The position numbers and the translations under genes are program-made. From Bidens hawaiensis (Eukaryota > Streptophyta > Magnoliopsida > Asterales > Asteraceae): a stretch of 64,000 nucleotides of DNA. Of the stretch, positions 33,741-45,883 are shown piece by piece (the stretch's first letter is position 1; every line of letters starts with the position of its first letter). The stretch spans positions 388,967 to 452,966 of the forward strand of contig JAIQDT010002039.1 in the NCBI GenBank assembly GCA_021521415.1, given 5' to 3'. The notes below the pieces were generated by a model. The model was not told where the DNA came from. It saw only the letters and a program-made list of their open reading frames with translations, and did no database searches.

Positions 33741-34616
33741 AGTTCTGACTTTGTTTCGTGTTGAAGTTGTTCCCGCCAGTACTATGTGTTAGGATCCGAG
33801 AGTTGTTGTTGTAGTTTTCATTTCATCTATCTTTAGTTATGTCTTTAGTTTTATGTTATAATGAAATCTAGGATTTTAATTACCATGTTGAAGTAACCAG
33901 AAAAAAAAACAGCTAACCAGTTCGACGAATAAACAAAATTTAAAACAATACTGTCTGCACTAAGCAGCACGGTACCGTGCTTCTAAAAGCACGGGGCCGT
34001 GTTTTTGGTCACAGGGCAGTTACGAGTTTTAACTTAATAAAATAACTTTCTCCAACCGCCAATCCTAATATTCACTGCCTTCTGAACCGGAAAACCGCCG
34101 ACTATCCAACATTTCACTAATTTCTTCATCAAACTTCAATTCAAAACATAAGGTATGTTAATTTAACAATTGCATTGTTCAAGTTCATCATTTTAGGTTT
34201 AGATTAACCCTAAAATCGCTCAAATCGACCAAATCGGGTCAAAACCCGAAGAGGGTATGGGTTATTTTGCTTGCATATGATGAATAGATTGTTGAATGTT
34301 TGATGGTTAGGGTTTAATTTAAAGGAACACTTCGGGTTTTGGGTATTAGCATAAATACCCGACACACCATTAAACCTAATTGATATACCCGGTTGGAAAC
34401 GAGGGTTCAAATCTAAGTAAATTAGAGGTCAATATTAAAAACACGAGCCGTGCCTAAAACAACACGAGTCGTGGTCAACCAAAAGTCAAATATCAAAGGA
34501 AACTGAACCAGAGGCACCAGCACGGGGCCGTGCTTCTGAAAGCACGCCGCCGTGATTTGTTCTCTGTTTCAGCAAATTGAAAATTTTTCACGAATTTTGA
34601 CTGAATTGGGTGTAAA

Positions 34617-35552
34617 TTGCATATGGCCGAGTATGGAGAAGAAGTTCATGCATGCCTAGTCTTCGGAAACCGCAAGACAAAGGACCGACAAGCAAATACA
34701 AGATTAACTTATCTCAACAATAGGTATCCAGAATCCAACTTCTATGCCTGTGAAGACACTTTAAGACACGTCAACCAATGGAATCGTTATGAGAACATTG
34801 TGAAGGGACCTTGGAGACGGGTTTTTAGTCAAACAGGGGAATCAGTGACGAAACTTACAAAGGAATTCCTGGCCTCGTTCACTATGAAAAAGAAAAAGTT
34901 TGATATGGGGGATGAAGAGGCAATCGAGTTCCGATGTGGAGGTATGTGGCGTAAAACTTCTATCACCCAACTAGGAATTGATTTAGGAATCTACACGGAG
35001 GAGGAAACTCACCAGGAGATATGGACCAAAGCAGAGATAGCGTTTGCAAATAAAGACAGCAGCAACAATACAGAGGTTGGGAACACGCAGGAAAAAGCAT
35101 GGGAACTGCTAGGGTTCGGGGATGAAACGAACCACGCAAACAGTTCAAGAAGTGTCGCCTTAAGAGATCCACTCATGTGATATATTCTCCGACTGCTAAG
35201 CCAAACAGTAACAGCACGTACCAAAAATAAAGGAGTGGTGAATTTACGGGATTTGTGGGCACTTTACTGCATAAGAAATAGGACTGCTTGCAATATTACT
35301 TATCTTTTCTGTCAACTTTTCAGAGCCAATGCAACTGCTGAAAGCCCGAATACCCCAATCTTCGGCGGTGCATGGATTTATAAACTTTATGAAGCTTATC
35401 ATGTAGACAGGGAAGGAACAGAAAGCTCGAAACCCATACCACTTAACCTCAATCTTTGCAACAAAATGGAGATAGCACAACTGTTTAATGCAAGGCCAGA
35501 AATTTGGAGGTTCGTCAACAGCCGCGGCCACATTTGGGACCCGGAAAGCTAG
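34617..35552 (+). pseudogene. ATHILA ORF-1-like frame
   Basis: The sequence resembles the ATHILA ORF-1 family (Pfam PF03078), which sits after integrase in Athila elements. The first part (34,617-35,177) contains the EFLASF and EFRCGG type blocks near 34,860-34,945. A TGA at 35,178-35,180 interrupts, and the same frame continues to TAG at 35,550-35,552 through a block with LYCI and LFRANA-like words. There is no obvious signal peptide or transmembrane segment, so an envelope role is not supported here. Function of the family is unknown. Confidence 0.7.
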
Positions 35553-37455
35553 TTGGAAATGATGATGGAGGATGAACGAAAAGCAGAATAGAAGCTGAGT
35601 ACGCACGAACAAGGATTCGTAAGCCATACACGGGTAACTGATGACTGGCGGCACTGGTAGGTCGGGCACGGGCATGGGTTGGTAGTATTTTATGAACTTA
35701 TTATGTGTGTTTAAACAATTTACTTTCAGTCGTACTTGTTTGTTTGTTTTTATTTTGGTTTGGATATTTTTATGGCCGTGGGTGCCAAAGACATTATGCT
35801 AGGTACTAATTTAGCCCGATAGGGTAAAGGGATAGATGATTTCATACCCAATTTTCAGCAGTTTATGCTTGGTTATTTGTGGATATTTGCAGTTTTATAT
35901 TATACAGGTACAAAAACAGGAAAAATGACGAAAAACAGGGGACGCTCTGTCGAAATTTGATTAACCCATAGGGAAGTAACTCTCACTTTTACCCATAATA
36001 CTCAATTATAATTTTTATATTTTCATGAATCTTGTCACATTGAGGACAATGTGAGATTCAAGTGTGGGGAGGGGAATTACTTGACCAATTGATTGTCCAA
36101 TTAATTATAAAATTCTCTAATACAACAAATATTTTTGCAGCAAACAACGATTACTCTAAAAGCTAAAGAGAAAAACCAACACAATTTTTTGCAAATAACC
36201 AATCATTACATAAAAGTGAAAAAGTAAGAAGAAGTTTTGTAATATTGAGAATAAATTTATGCAAAATATGGCGCTAATACCCAATTCCTCCGTTACTGTG
36301 AGATAAACCTCATGCCACATAAATATTTTTTCGGAAGCTTTGAGTGAGTCATATGTTTCGTGTGATTTAGAACTTGTCGCAATTATTTATTTCAAGACCG
36401 CACGAAGAGTTGTATAAGGAAGAAGGTAATATTTACACAATTCCATCAAACCCATTACCAAATTACAAAACCCAAAAACCCGATCACTTTAACCATTTTC
36501 ACCGGTAAAATACAACACTGGTCTTTTACCGGCAGACCCTAAAAAACTGGAAATGCATTCTTTCGATTTCAGTTTCCTTTGCTGCATACACTTCACAAAA
36601 CCTAGGTTGCCTCCAGAACTTAGGGAGAGAATCTTTTTCTTTAGAAATGAGGTGAGAAAAAAGTGACGCCAATACGAACAAAGGCCACCATTCTGTGGAA
36701 TTTCCAAAAACGCAATGAAGAGAAGAGCAAAAAGATATGAACGATGCTTAGGTTGCGGAAACTGGTCCCACGAAGAAAGGTATAGAAAAAGTCAAACTCA
36801 GTCTCAACATGAATATACCGAACTAGTGGGGGTGGGGGCTATTAGGCTCAAAGCCGAACGATCCATTAGAGTTGGAAGTTATATTCAGAACAGGATTGAG
36901 GAAGAATTGATCCACATCCTTGATAAAACTGGTCTTGACGATCTGACCTTAAAAGAGTCATTAGGTATATAAAAAATAAAAATAAAATAAAAAAAGCTAA
37001 CCATTGAAGACATCTTAGGACTCCCGACGATTAGTGGAAGTTGTAATTACCATCCTCATTAACCCTTAAAAACACCACAAAGTACCAATTCCTACTCACA
37101 CTAAACCAAAACCCTTTTCTATGCAACCCTTCAAAAGGTGAAGATTTGAACTTGTTACAAGCATATTTATCACAGGTTGCATTTTGGCTAAGAGTGTTCA
37201 CATAAATACATCACAGGTATGATCAGATATAAAACCGAGTGTGAGTGAACATTGTGAGAACGTGACGTTTTGCATAAACGAAATCTCATAAAAACAAAAG
37301 TTCCCTCTTATTTATCACTAACATAAAGATTGGTTATTTTGTTTCGTCTTCTTGGAGCTAACTTAAGGGATAGCTATAATCTAAATTTGCTGTTTTTAGA
37401 GGGTATTTATAAGAAGATTGCTTGAGGACAAGCAATGTTCAAGTGTGTGGATGTT
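35553..37455 (+). other. Athila 3' untranslated region and polypurine tract
   Basis: AT-rich and non-coding. A + frame at 36,715-36,972 (85 aa, one CXXC motif) is open but has no recognisable family. CAAGTGTGTGGATGTT at 37,440-37,455 is the likely polypurine-type priming site directly before the LTR; a similar CAAGTGTGGGGAGGGG occurs at 36,059-36,074. Confidence 0.6.
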
Positions 37456-39223
37456 TGATATACATAGAAATATACATCTTTTCGGCATCAAATAATCTCT
37501 AAAAACTGCAATTTCTATCTAATAACATAGCATAAAAGGCTACTTATCATAATAAAACATAATTTCAGGTGAAACCAAGCCCCAAACGAAGAAACAGGCA
37601 AAAAAGATGAAGAAAAACAGAAGAAAACACAAGAAAACAAAGAAACACGCCCCCATGCTTCTAACACAAGAAAAGACAAAATCTGGAAGCAAAAGCACGG
37701 GTCCGTGCTCATCATGCACGGGGCCGTGGACGAGAATACAGAAAAGACAAAGAAGAATTGAGCACATGTCACTAAAAAACACCGGGCCGTGCCTACCAAC
37801 CACGGGGCCGTTGCCACTTCACAGAAAAGACAAAACAAATCTGGCACATGTCATAAAAATGCACGGGGGCGTGCTCATCAAGCACGGGCCGTGCCTCACT
37901 ATCCAGATTGCCTATAAATAGTGGATCATGTTGCACTCATTTGGTGTGCCTTGAAAAGAGTTCTCTTCGGTTTTCACTTATAAAAACACACACTAACACT
38001 CACTTTGAAGATCTAGTGAAGAGTTTGAAGGCTTGGAGGTCATCACCATCAATCATAATCATCAACCATCATTACCATCATTAAGAAGAAAGATTCATCT
38101 ACATTTGGTTAGATTGTTCCAAGTTTAATCATGTATTTGTTATTATCAATCATCTTAATGTTTATCATTATGCTCATTATGAGCTAAACTCCTTTTACCA
38201 TCTAAAATCTATGAAGAAGCTTTGTTTTACTTTATAATTAATTAAGACATGTGATGTAGTCTAGTAAAGTACATGGTTATATTAAAATTATCTTTTGATG
38301 AGAAATGTTTCACCATCTTAAATCACTAATTCAAAGTTGGTGGTTGTCAATTTCATTGGCAATCGTTCATGATCGATTCATGTTCTTAAAAGATAGAAAT
38401 ACTTTGATACATTATCAAAACATGGATCCTTATATTGTACTTAGAAATGATGAGATATAAGTTATGATATATTTTTCTAAACCTTGGTAATCCGAAAATG
38501 GCTTTGCTTAGGATATCAAATTAGTTAAAGAAACCATATGTTAACGGAATGTGTAATTATAACCTACATAAATCAACCAAGGGGAGGTTGTGTGATGAAC
38601 TACAACCACCCGAAGCTGTTAGAATTGGTATTTGAGAAATCGAAGTCAATCCTAATCTTTCTACTTTACGAAACTACTTGCCAACTTAAATTGACATCAT
38701 TGAGATGGTATGACATTAGGAAAGAGTGGACTTTAAAATGCGCATGCTATCTCCTTAGTGCCAAAGATGCTCACTTAAGGTTTAAGGAGCTATCTATCAT
38801 ATATTGCTATGGCAAGTTTATCACATGTCCAAATATTAATTATCAATGTTAAAATGGAGTGGATTCTTGATCTTAGATGGTAACATTCGCATAATTGAAT
38901 AACTCGTTTAGAATTTCTTATCTTTGTCACCTATATATTATATATAAGTATTTACATTTTATAAAAAGTTCAAAAATTAACCCCAAAATGATTAAAACCT
39001 CCGATTAAAGTAAAACAACGATTTATTATTAGAAACCTTTGTGTCCACGGATCGATACTTGATTCTTACCAATACTATTCTACATATACGATAGGTACAC
39101 TTGCCTATTTTGTGTGTGGTTAGTCTTTGTAGAAATCACTTTTATAAATTTAAAACACGATCTCGTGCAAAAGCAAATCATCTCATCCCCTTATATTTTA
39201 TACCACGCGCACGCACTGCATCA
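37456..39223 (+). repeat. 3' LTR of the Athila element
   Basis: Starts TGATATACATAG, ends TGCATCA. TATAAATA at about 37,912-37,919. Compared with the 5' LTR it has about 30 extra bases near 38,328-38,360 and lacks one 21-bp unit near 37,645. Palindrome pairs start at 37,695/37,716, 37,780/37,801 and 37,861/37,882. Confidence 0.93.
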
Positions 39224-42200
39224 ATGAACCGTAGGGTTGAAGCCTTGAGTGTTCTTCCTTACTTAGTCGGTTGAAGAACCTTTCATACATGATCTCTGTG
39301 GCCGCCCCTGTGTCAATGTAGTCTTTGCTTGTTTTGAGTGTTCTCACGTTCGCTTCTACCATCAAAGGGTTTGAGAGTAAGTTACCTTGAAGTGGTGGGA
39401 AGCAGACACATTAAAGCTCCCAAGCCTCCAAGCGTTTTCGTTTGTGGGGGACACCTTGGTCTATATTCACCATATTCACTTCTTTGCTTTTTCTTTCGGC
39501 CATTTTGTCCTTGACCCCCTTTACCAAATGGGCCAATTCTCTGGAATTAACAGCGTCCTCAATTCTTCTCTTGAGTTGAAAGAAATCGTTGGTGTAGTGA
39601 CCTTTTTCTTCGTGGAAATCACATAACTGGGTGGAGCTTTCTTTTTTTCTTGCTTTTGGGAAAGGGTCGAGGAGGTCGAAAGCTGTGTTTCACTTCTTCG
39701 GTGGCAAGGATTTCCTGAGGGGTTTTGGTTAGAGCTGTGAAGTTCACAGTCTTTTCCCTACTTGGAAGGTTCCGACCTTCGGGCCTTGTTGATATGAGCT
39801 TCTTGGATGTCTATCATAGGGACTAAAGTTCGCTCTCTTTCGGTTGGGGTTGTTGCCTCGCCAACTAGGAGCTCTTTTTCTTTGTTCTTTGAAATCAACG
39901 GCCTCTTCTCCTCGGATATGAGCCTTAGCTCGTTCAAGAGCTTCTTCAAGGGTTTTAGGCCGGAACTTGTTAAAGTCCCTTGTGATGTATTTGGAGGTGA
40001 TGGCGTTCATGAAGCCTGCTACCCTCATTTTTTCGTCGCCCCCCTCCCACATACGTCAACCCTTCCTTCTTATATCTTTCGATGAATTCTCAAAGGTTTT
40101 CATCATCTTTTTGTTTTATCTAATAAATTACCGTGGCATCCTTGACGTACCTCCTTTGTTGTGAAAGGTTGGCCAAGAATCCTTTGCTCAGTTCATCAAA
40201 GCTTCGAACGCTTTGGGCAGGAAGGTCGTTGAACCATATCCTGGCTGATCCGACAAGTGTTTGCATGAACATTAAACAACATTCAGCGTGGGACCATTTT
40301 TCAATTCTGGCAGCACCGGTAAAGACCTGGAGGTGGTCTTCGGGATCCTTTGTCCCATCATATGTTTTTATATGGGGTGGCATCTTGATTTTCGTTTGAG
40401 AGTCATAATCGGCGATTTGTTGAGAGAAACAGGATAAGTTACCGGGCTTGTAGGGCTTTGCAAGGTCTTCTTCTACCCTTGTAGCGAGATTATGACTCAT
40501 TGCTCCTTGGTGAGTATTCAGCGCTTGGTTGATGAGCTGGGTCTAAGGGAAGTGTGCCATCATTTAAGCCATCATCTGAGGTATGAGGTTAAAGCCTTGA
40601 AGGCTTTCGGAAGTTGCTGCTATTTGGTTTGTTCCCATGGGGGTGCTCATTACTGCACTCCGAGCCAAGGGCAAGACCGTCATGGCCTGCTCACACGTGG
40701 TGGCTGTAGGTGGAGGAACACTTGAAGCTGGTGACTGCCATATTTGTTCAAGAGTGGTTTCATGCCCAAGGGGTTGTGAAGTGAACAAGGGGAAGGCTGT
40801 AACACCCCGTAACCGCAGCGGAAACGTAAACGGGATGCAACAGACACCTCTGATATCAACCACATTGTTTATAAAGAAAACTGAATACATTAATATACTT
40901 CAAATTACATTATCTCGTATTTCATTACCGTCTAGGTGATACACACATCATACAATACGATACATAATTCTATTTATTATAATGTATCCTAACATCCCGC
41001 ACGCAAATCTTACACACATCAAGCACTTAGCACATAAACAATCACTTCATCTTAATTGTACCTGAAAAGCATGTGAGAAAACGGGTCAACTACGAATAGT
41101 TTGTGAGTTTCACAATTCGAGTAAACCATGATAAATCAATATCAAAATATAATATTATCGATGTAATTATGCTGAGCCCACAAGTGAAACCTCTGACTAT
41201 CCACACACAACCCCGTGGCATACTCCGCCCACGAACCTGCCCCAAACCGCTATGTCTAACATTACATAGCAAAATATATATAACAACAAAATAGACATGT
41301 GCAACTGGCTCGGAAACATCAGCAAATCCATGCCGGACCAGTTGGGTTTGTCAAACCAATAGTACTATCCACACTCTACCGACTTTCAGTTAATCACTCG
41401 TGTTCCGGGGCCTTAGAATGTTAGCAACTCAGACAATTACCATCTTAGTACATTTCCGTACGATTCCCGTACAATAAAATATATATAAATACACGCAAAT
41501 CCATGCGTTCAGTATGTACTTAAACATTTCAGTAGTAACATGCTTCCGCCCCGGGAAAATATTTAAAAACAATTCAGAAAAAGGGGCTCGTGAAACTCAC
41601 CTTAGCACATGCAAGCAGGTAACAACAATCATTATCAGTTAACACGTCCAATCTATAATATGATCCCTACGATCGTTACTATACACTCATTATTAATATA
41701 ACTTTAACCGTGTTAACCGGTACATCTGGGGACACTGTTAACCCAGTACTGTACCCGTTCCGGGGGCAATGTTAACCCAGAAACACTTCTCCGGACTCAG
41801 ATTGTGATATCGTTTAGAGTTCACTAGTCAAAATCACTATTAGTCATTATTCCCGTTTTGCGTGCCTAGCACGGTTATCCGTTTTTACGTTTCAAAAATG
41901 AGTTTGGTCACACACGACCCGAAAATAGTTGTTGACTGATAATTTAATTGTAGTTGTGAAATTAGAGCTCGGTTTAGACGCCCCGATTGGCTGCGGGACC
42001 CGTTTCCGTCTTTAGTACACCGGAAACTGTTAAATCGTTTAAAATTACCCAAATCATCCGAATTATTTTCGGATGATTTATTTTTACTTGTTTAACTCAG
42101 TTATATGAAAATAGTTCATTTTTAGGGTTTTTATACACCGGTCAGCTCGTTTAGGCAAACTTTACCGGTTTACGCGTTTTAAACTTTAAAAGTTTGCTTT

Positions 42201-44345
42201 TGCACAAATAATTATCCGTTTTGCCTCGGATCTTGAAATTTTGCACAAATCATTTTTTGACAGTGGGGGATTTTATAAAAATATTTCCAGAATTAATTTT
42301 TATATTTAAAATTTATTTATCTATTTTTAAACACCATTTAAACACTAAATATGTCGTAAATACCAAACGACCTTAGAAAAATCCCAAATTTTTCCTGAAT
42401 GTCCCCTGCCATCCACATAGTCCCCTGTAATTTTTCCAGAACCAAAATCTCTATCTACATGCCATTTTCACTAAAACCGAGCTAGAAAACCCTAGAACTC
42501 GTTTAACCGAAAAGCCTACTTAGACTTCTCCAACTGACCTAAAATTTTGTGTGTGACTTTTACATGATATAGAAAGCTTATCTGAAATTTTCCAGAATTT
42601 TTCATGATATTTAACTATTTTTCACCATTTTTAGCCAAAACTGAGCATTAAATTCAACAAATATTCATCCTTTGTCCAAAAATTACCAAAAATTCACAGA
42701 ACTCTTATTTTCATGTATTTAACACCTCTGTAAAATTTCATGACCTAACTCGAAACCGTTCACAATCTGTCCAAAAATCCATAACCGAACATAAACCGAA
42801 TATACCTTTCGTTTTCCGCCACTACAAGCTACAAACTCGTCTTTCCGCCTTATCTACCACTAAACACAGATCCTACAACCAACATACCACAATACCAAGC
42901 AAGTTACACTCACAATCAAGCCTCTTACACTATAGTTTCGGTTATTGTTTCAAAACTAAAGTTTAAACCGTAAAAATTCGTTTTTGGTTCGTTTAACTCC
43001 TTTCTTGGACCAAGATCCCTTGTATAACCCGTATACATCACTTGATTATGCAAGAATCGGTTTTCATCTTTGAAACCTCATTTTCTTGCAAATAATCTCA
43101 CTCGATTTTTACCTTACTTTTCTTGCTACAAACTCGGGTTTTTGAGTGAAATTGTGGAGAGAATTGAAGAATCATGCCATGGTTGTATAAAAAAAATGAG
43201 ACAATGGGGTATAATTCCCCCTTATGTCCGATCGGTCTCATGGAGGGGTGGGGTGGGACCCACCTTTTCATTCTTAGCCACATATTTAGATTTCAGAAAT
43301 CCGAATAATGTTTTGGATAATCTGGTTCAGTTCGTTTTTCGGTTAAATGTTTAATTCGGCTTAAAACGAGGCTAAAATGGTCATTTTCGGCTTAAAAATG
43401 AAATTTATATAAAACCGATTTAAAAACTTTAAAAACTTAAACCATGACATTTATTAACTTAAAACATCATATTATTAATAATTGCGCATCTTTTTCGGCT
43501 TGATTGATCGTCTCTTGCTCGGTTTGGTATTGAAGGTTTCGTTTAATGTACCGACGTACTATTAAATCGAAAATTCTTTTTCTGTGCTTTAATTCACTTA
43601 TCCCGAAGCTTTAATACTTCGTAAAATCACTAAATATTATAGATATCGTCTATAATTGAACCCTCGATTCTTTCGGGTTTCAATAACTATCGATCGATTA
43701 ATCGCATATTCAATACGATTAATTATATATTCACGTACAATCAATACAGTGAACCCTGTATTCTCGTAATTACTATGGTAATTCATGTACCCGACATTAA
43801 ATATAACGTAACTATTGTCTACCGGCTAGGGTATACTTGGTTTCGTTGGAATCGTTACAAAGGCCATTGGGCTTGGCCTCCCGTAGGCATAAGGAGTTGG
43901 GTTAAAAAGTTGGCAGGTTACACTTGGACCAGCTTCCAACTGAGAAGCAGCCGGTCGTGAGCTGGTTAAAGGGGAAGGTGGGTGTCCGAGTGACAGTGAG
44001 GGTTCCGGATCGTCATAATCCAACCTTATTCTTATCCATTTTTCTCTTTCTTGGCTCACGTGTTGGTTAAGAAGAGATCTTAGTTGTAAGAAATGTCGTG
44101 ATACTCCTTCCAGCGTCAAGTCAACACGCTCCGGGGTGTTTGTGACTCCTGCGTAGGGAGAAGGAACTCCGGATCGTGAAGGGGTTTGGAGTTCGAAAAG
44201 GTGATAATTCGAGAAAGAAAGGTTCCGTCGGAGTACCTCCCGGGGTGGAAAAAGGTGTGGTTGCAGCCGGAGTTTGCTGGCTAGCACTTGGCGTCGGTGT
44301 TCTTGACACTTGGTCGACTTCATCGGGAGATTCACCTTCTGACAT
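39224..44345 (-). pseudogene. Gag and N-terminal protease of the second Tat element, interrupted at 40,798-43,859
   Basis: Read right to left from the ATG at 44,345. The N-terminal Ser/Thr/Pro-rich part lies at 44,345-43,860. The frame then meets the LTR-like insertion and resumes at 40,797; the coding sense fits across the insertion once one AAGGC is removed. The gag domain proper is at about 40,430-40,150, with the GSARIWFNDLP block near 40,250. The nucleic-acid-binding basic region is at 40,050-39,744. Further degraded gag/protease linker runs to 39,224, where the Athila element cuts in. Stops and shifts occur near 44,120, 40,563 and 40,118, and again near 39,740. Confidence 0.8.
40798..43859. 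mobile_element. 3.06-kb LTR-like insertion without coding capacity (probable solo LTR)
   Basis: Ends TGTAACACC...CGTTACA: TG...CA with a 6-bp inverted TGTAAC/GTTACA. Perfect target duplications AAGGC lie at 40,793-40,797 and 43,860-43,864. No ORF of note and no internal pol. Size and ends suit a solo LTR of a long-LTR gypsy family (Tekay-like chromovirus would fit); that name is inference, and orientation is undecided. A reversed relative begins at 59,389. Confidence 0.85.
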
Positions 44346-44406
44346 GATGATTTTAGTGAAAATGGAGCTACACTACTGGTCTTTAAGATAAAGTAAGCGG
44401 CGTAGC

Positions 44407-44425
44407 CCCACGGTGGGCGCCAACT
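44407..44425 (-). other. Primer-binding site of the second Tat element
   Basis: On - the sequence TGGCGCCCACCGTGGGGC follows the LTR end after a few bases, the expected place for the tRNA primer site. Confidence 0.75.
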
Positions 44426-45093
44426 TGTTGCTACAACTATTATAAGACCAATGATAGTGAATGGACTGGTTAGGCTAACAGGCTTCAAGGGTTTCGGTTA
44501 ACCTAACGCAATTCGTCGTGTCCCTCTACATTTACAAAACGTAGAGAGAGGTTCACTAGTTTAGTTGTATTTGTTATTGTTCACTAAGGATCCAAGACCG
44601 AGATGTTTGGAACTGATTTTGGATGCGAGTTCTTAGTGAAGCTATGTAGTTTTTGGAGTAAGAAAGAAGCATGCAAAGTGCAAGCTTCTCTAGGAAGATG
44701 AGAAGATCATAGAGTATATGTTAACTCCCAGATCTGGTGTGTTCTTGTTATGACTGAGTTACATCCTTTTATAGAGAAACGGATGTAAGACTTTTGTCCG
44801 ATGGGTAAACTAGTGAACCTCCAGTTTGGTAGAGGGTTGACCCTTTTATGCGCGGGAGGTTATGGACCTATGGTTAGTGATATATAATAACATACTTTTC
44901 TGAGCATATCCCCTCTTTTACGGCTGAGAGATGATGTGAACAATGATTTGACGTGATACTGTTACGTGCTTTTACTGTTCATGTACTTGTTTTCCTTAAT
45001 TGGGTGGGAAAAAGGAACCTTTTAACGATCTAACATTTTTAACGTTAATATGTGAAAGCCATTTTACCAGACTTTGGGCTACCCCCGTCATCA
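44426..45093 (-). repeat. 5' LTR of the second Tat element
   Basis: Partner of 17,466-18,132, with the same ends. It is followed by target duplication ATACT at 45,094-45,098. Confidence 0.93.
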
Positions 45094-45458
45094 ATACTTC
45101 AAGTCTATCTCTTCCAAAATTGATCCTATTGACATTATGTACTTCAAATCGAATTTGAAATATATTTGAAAACTCATAAAAAAAATTTTACAACTAAAAA
45201 CAGTTGTTTATAGATAGATATCTAACCAATTACCAAACAAGAAGTGTTAAAATAGTCACTTAGACCATTTGTAATGGGGCGAATTTAGGGGCGAATTTGG
45301 GGGGAACACCGCCTCCCTGGGCGATTTTGGGGCGATAAGGGGCTTGGGCGGGAGGGTTTGTCGCCGGAGGAGGAAGCAATTAATATTATTATTATATTAG
45401 TATGTGTGTGTTATAAATATACACACACGCATATACATATATATATATATATATATAG

Positions 45459-45875
45459 CAGGCCCGGCTCCAAGTAGGCGAATTTTTTTTTGGGTTAAAG
45501 GCGAAAAATGTTTTGGGCTTTAAGTAAAAGGAACATTTTGTTGAGTTTAAACAATTTTATTTTAAATGAGCTTACATGGTTATAATTTGAGTAGTTTAAA
45601 AAATTTTGTATAAAAATAAATTTAAAAATGTATCAAATAAGAAAAATAAACTTAAAAATGTCTCAAATAAGACTATAACCCACAACCTCTTGGTTAAATG
45701 TCATACTACTTTGCCACTAGACCAAGCTAGTGGATATGTAATTGTGTTGAAACATTGATTATACGTATTTGTTTTTCATAAAAATACATAAAAAAATTTT
45801 TTTTAAAATCCGGGCCTAACGGGGTGTCGGGCCTGTGGCCATCGACCACCCTTCCTCCCCCTTAGGCCGGCCCCG
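45459..45875. mobile_element. hAT-type non-autonomous element (417 bp)
   Basis: Ends CAGGCCCGGCTC and GGCCGGCCCCG are imperfect inverted repeats. The 8-bp flanks ATATATAG are identical on both sides (45,451-45,458 and 45,876-45,883); the left one borders an AT run, which weakens it slightly. Non-coding. It carries a tRNA-like module on -. Confidence 0.65.
45672..45724 (-). other. tRNA-like module in hAT element
   Basis: On - an A-box-like TGGTCTAGTGGC (45,724-45,713) precedes a degraded B-box region GGTTGTGGGTTATAGT (45,687-45,672). Spacing suits a polymerase III internal promoter. Confidence 0.4.
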
Positions 45876-45883
45876 ATATATAG

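Larger units (their letters stand above)
32408..34555 (+). repeat. Seven pairs of CACGGGGCCGTG-type palindromes in the Athila 3' region
   Basis: Unit starts by pair: 32,408/32,430, 32,520/32,542, 33,183/33,204, 33,294/33,316, 33,967/33,989, 34,441/34,462 and 34,520/34,542. Pair spacing is 21-22 bp. The typical unit is GCACGGGGCCGTGC; variants keep the inverted arms (GCACGGTACCGTGC, CACGAGTCGTG, GCACGGGCCGTGC). The linker is usually CTTYYAAAA-like. Confidence 0.85.
32326..34616 (+). other. 3' non-pol region of the Athila element with palindrome pairs and small ORFs
   Basis: Between integrase and the ORF-1-like frame. It contains seven pairs of palindromic motifs and two short + frames, listed separately. 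The rest is AT-rich and non-coding. Confidence 0.7.
24846..39223 (+). mobile_element. Athila-lineage Ty3/gypsy retrotransposon nested in the second Tat element
   Basis: LTRs at 24,846-26,606 and 37,456-39,223 have TG...CA ends. The primer-binding site matches the tRNA-Asp type used by Athila elements. Gag, protease, RT, RNase H and integrase are followed by a long 3' region with an ATHILA ORF-1-like frame. The flanks ATGAC (24,841-24,845) and ATGAA (39,224-39,228) are a target duplication with one mismatch. The insertion splits the gag/protease region of the surrounding - element. Length 14.4 kb. Gag and pol carry several stops and frameshifts, so the copy is non-autonomous. Confidence 0.93.
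17466..45093 (-). mobile_element. Second Tat-lineage Ty3/gypsy retrotransposon, nested host of two insertions
   Basis: LTRs at 17,466-18,132 and 44,426-45,093 (667 and 668 bp) flank it, with perfect target duplications ATACT at 17,461-17,465 and 45,094-45,098. Coding runs leftwards: primer-binding site, gag, protease, RT, RNase H, integrase, then an antisense ORF on +. Two insertions (24,846-39,223 and 40,798-43,859) split it. Subtracting them and their duplications leaves about 10.2 kb, normal for a Tat element. All coding regions are broken by stops and frameshifts. Confidence 0.93.

Noticed and set aside
34617..35552. Envelope-like gene of an Athila element
   Set aside because: No signal peptide, transmembrane segment or glycosylation-rich pattern seen; it resembles the ATHILA ORF-1 family.
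36715..36972. Small zinc-finger-like gene
   Set aside because: Only one CXXC, no family match, lies in the Athila 3' untranslated region; probably incidental.
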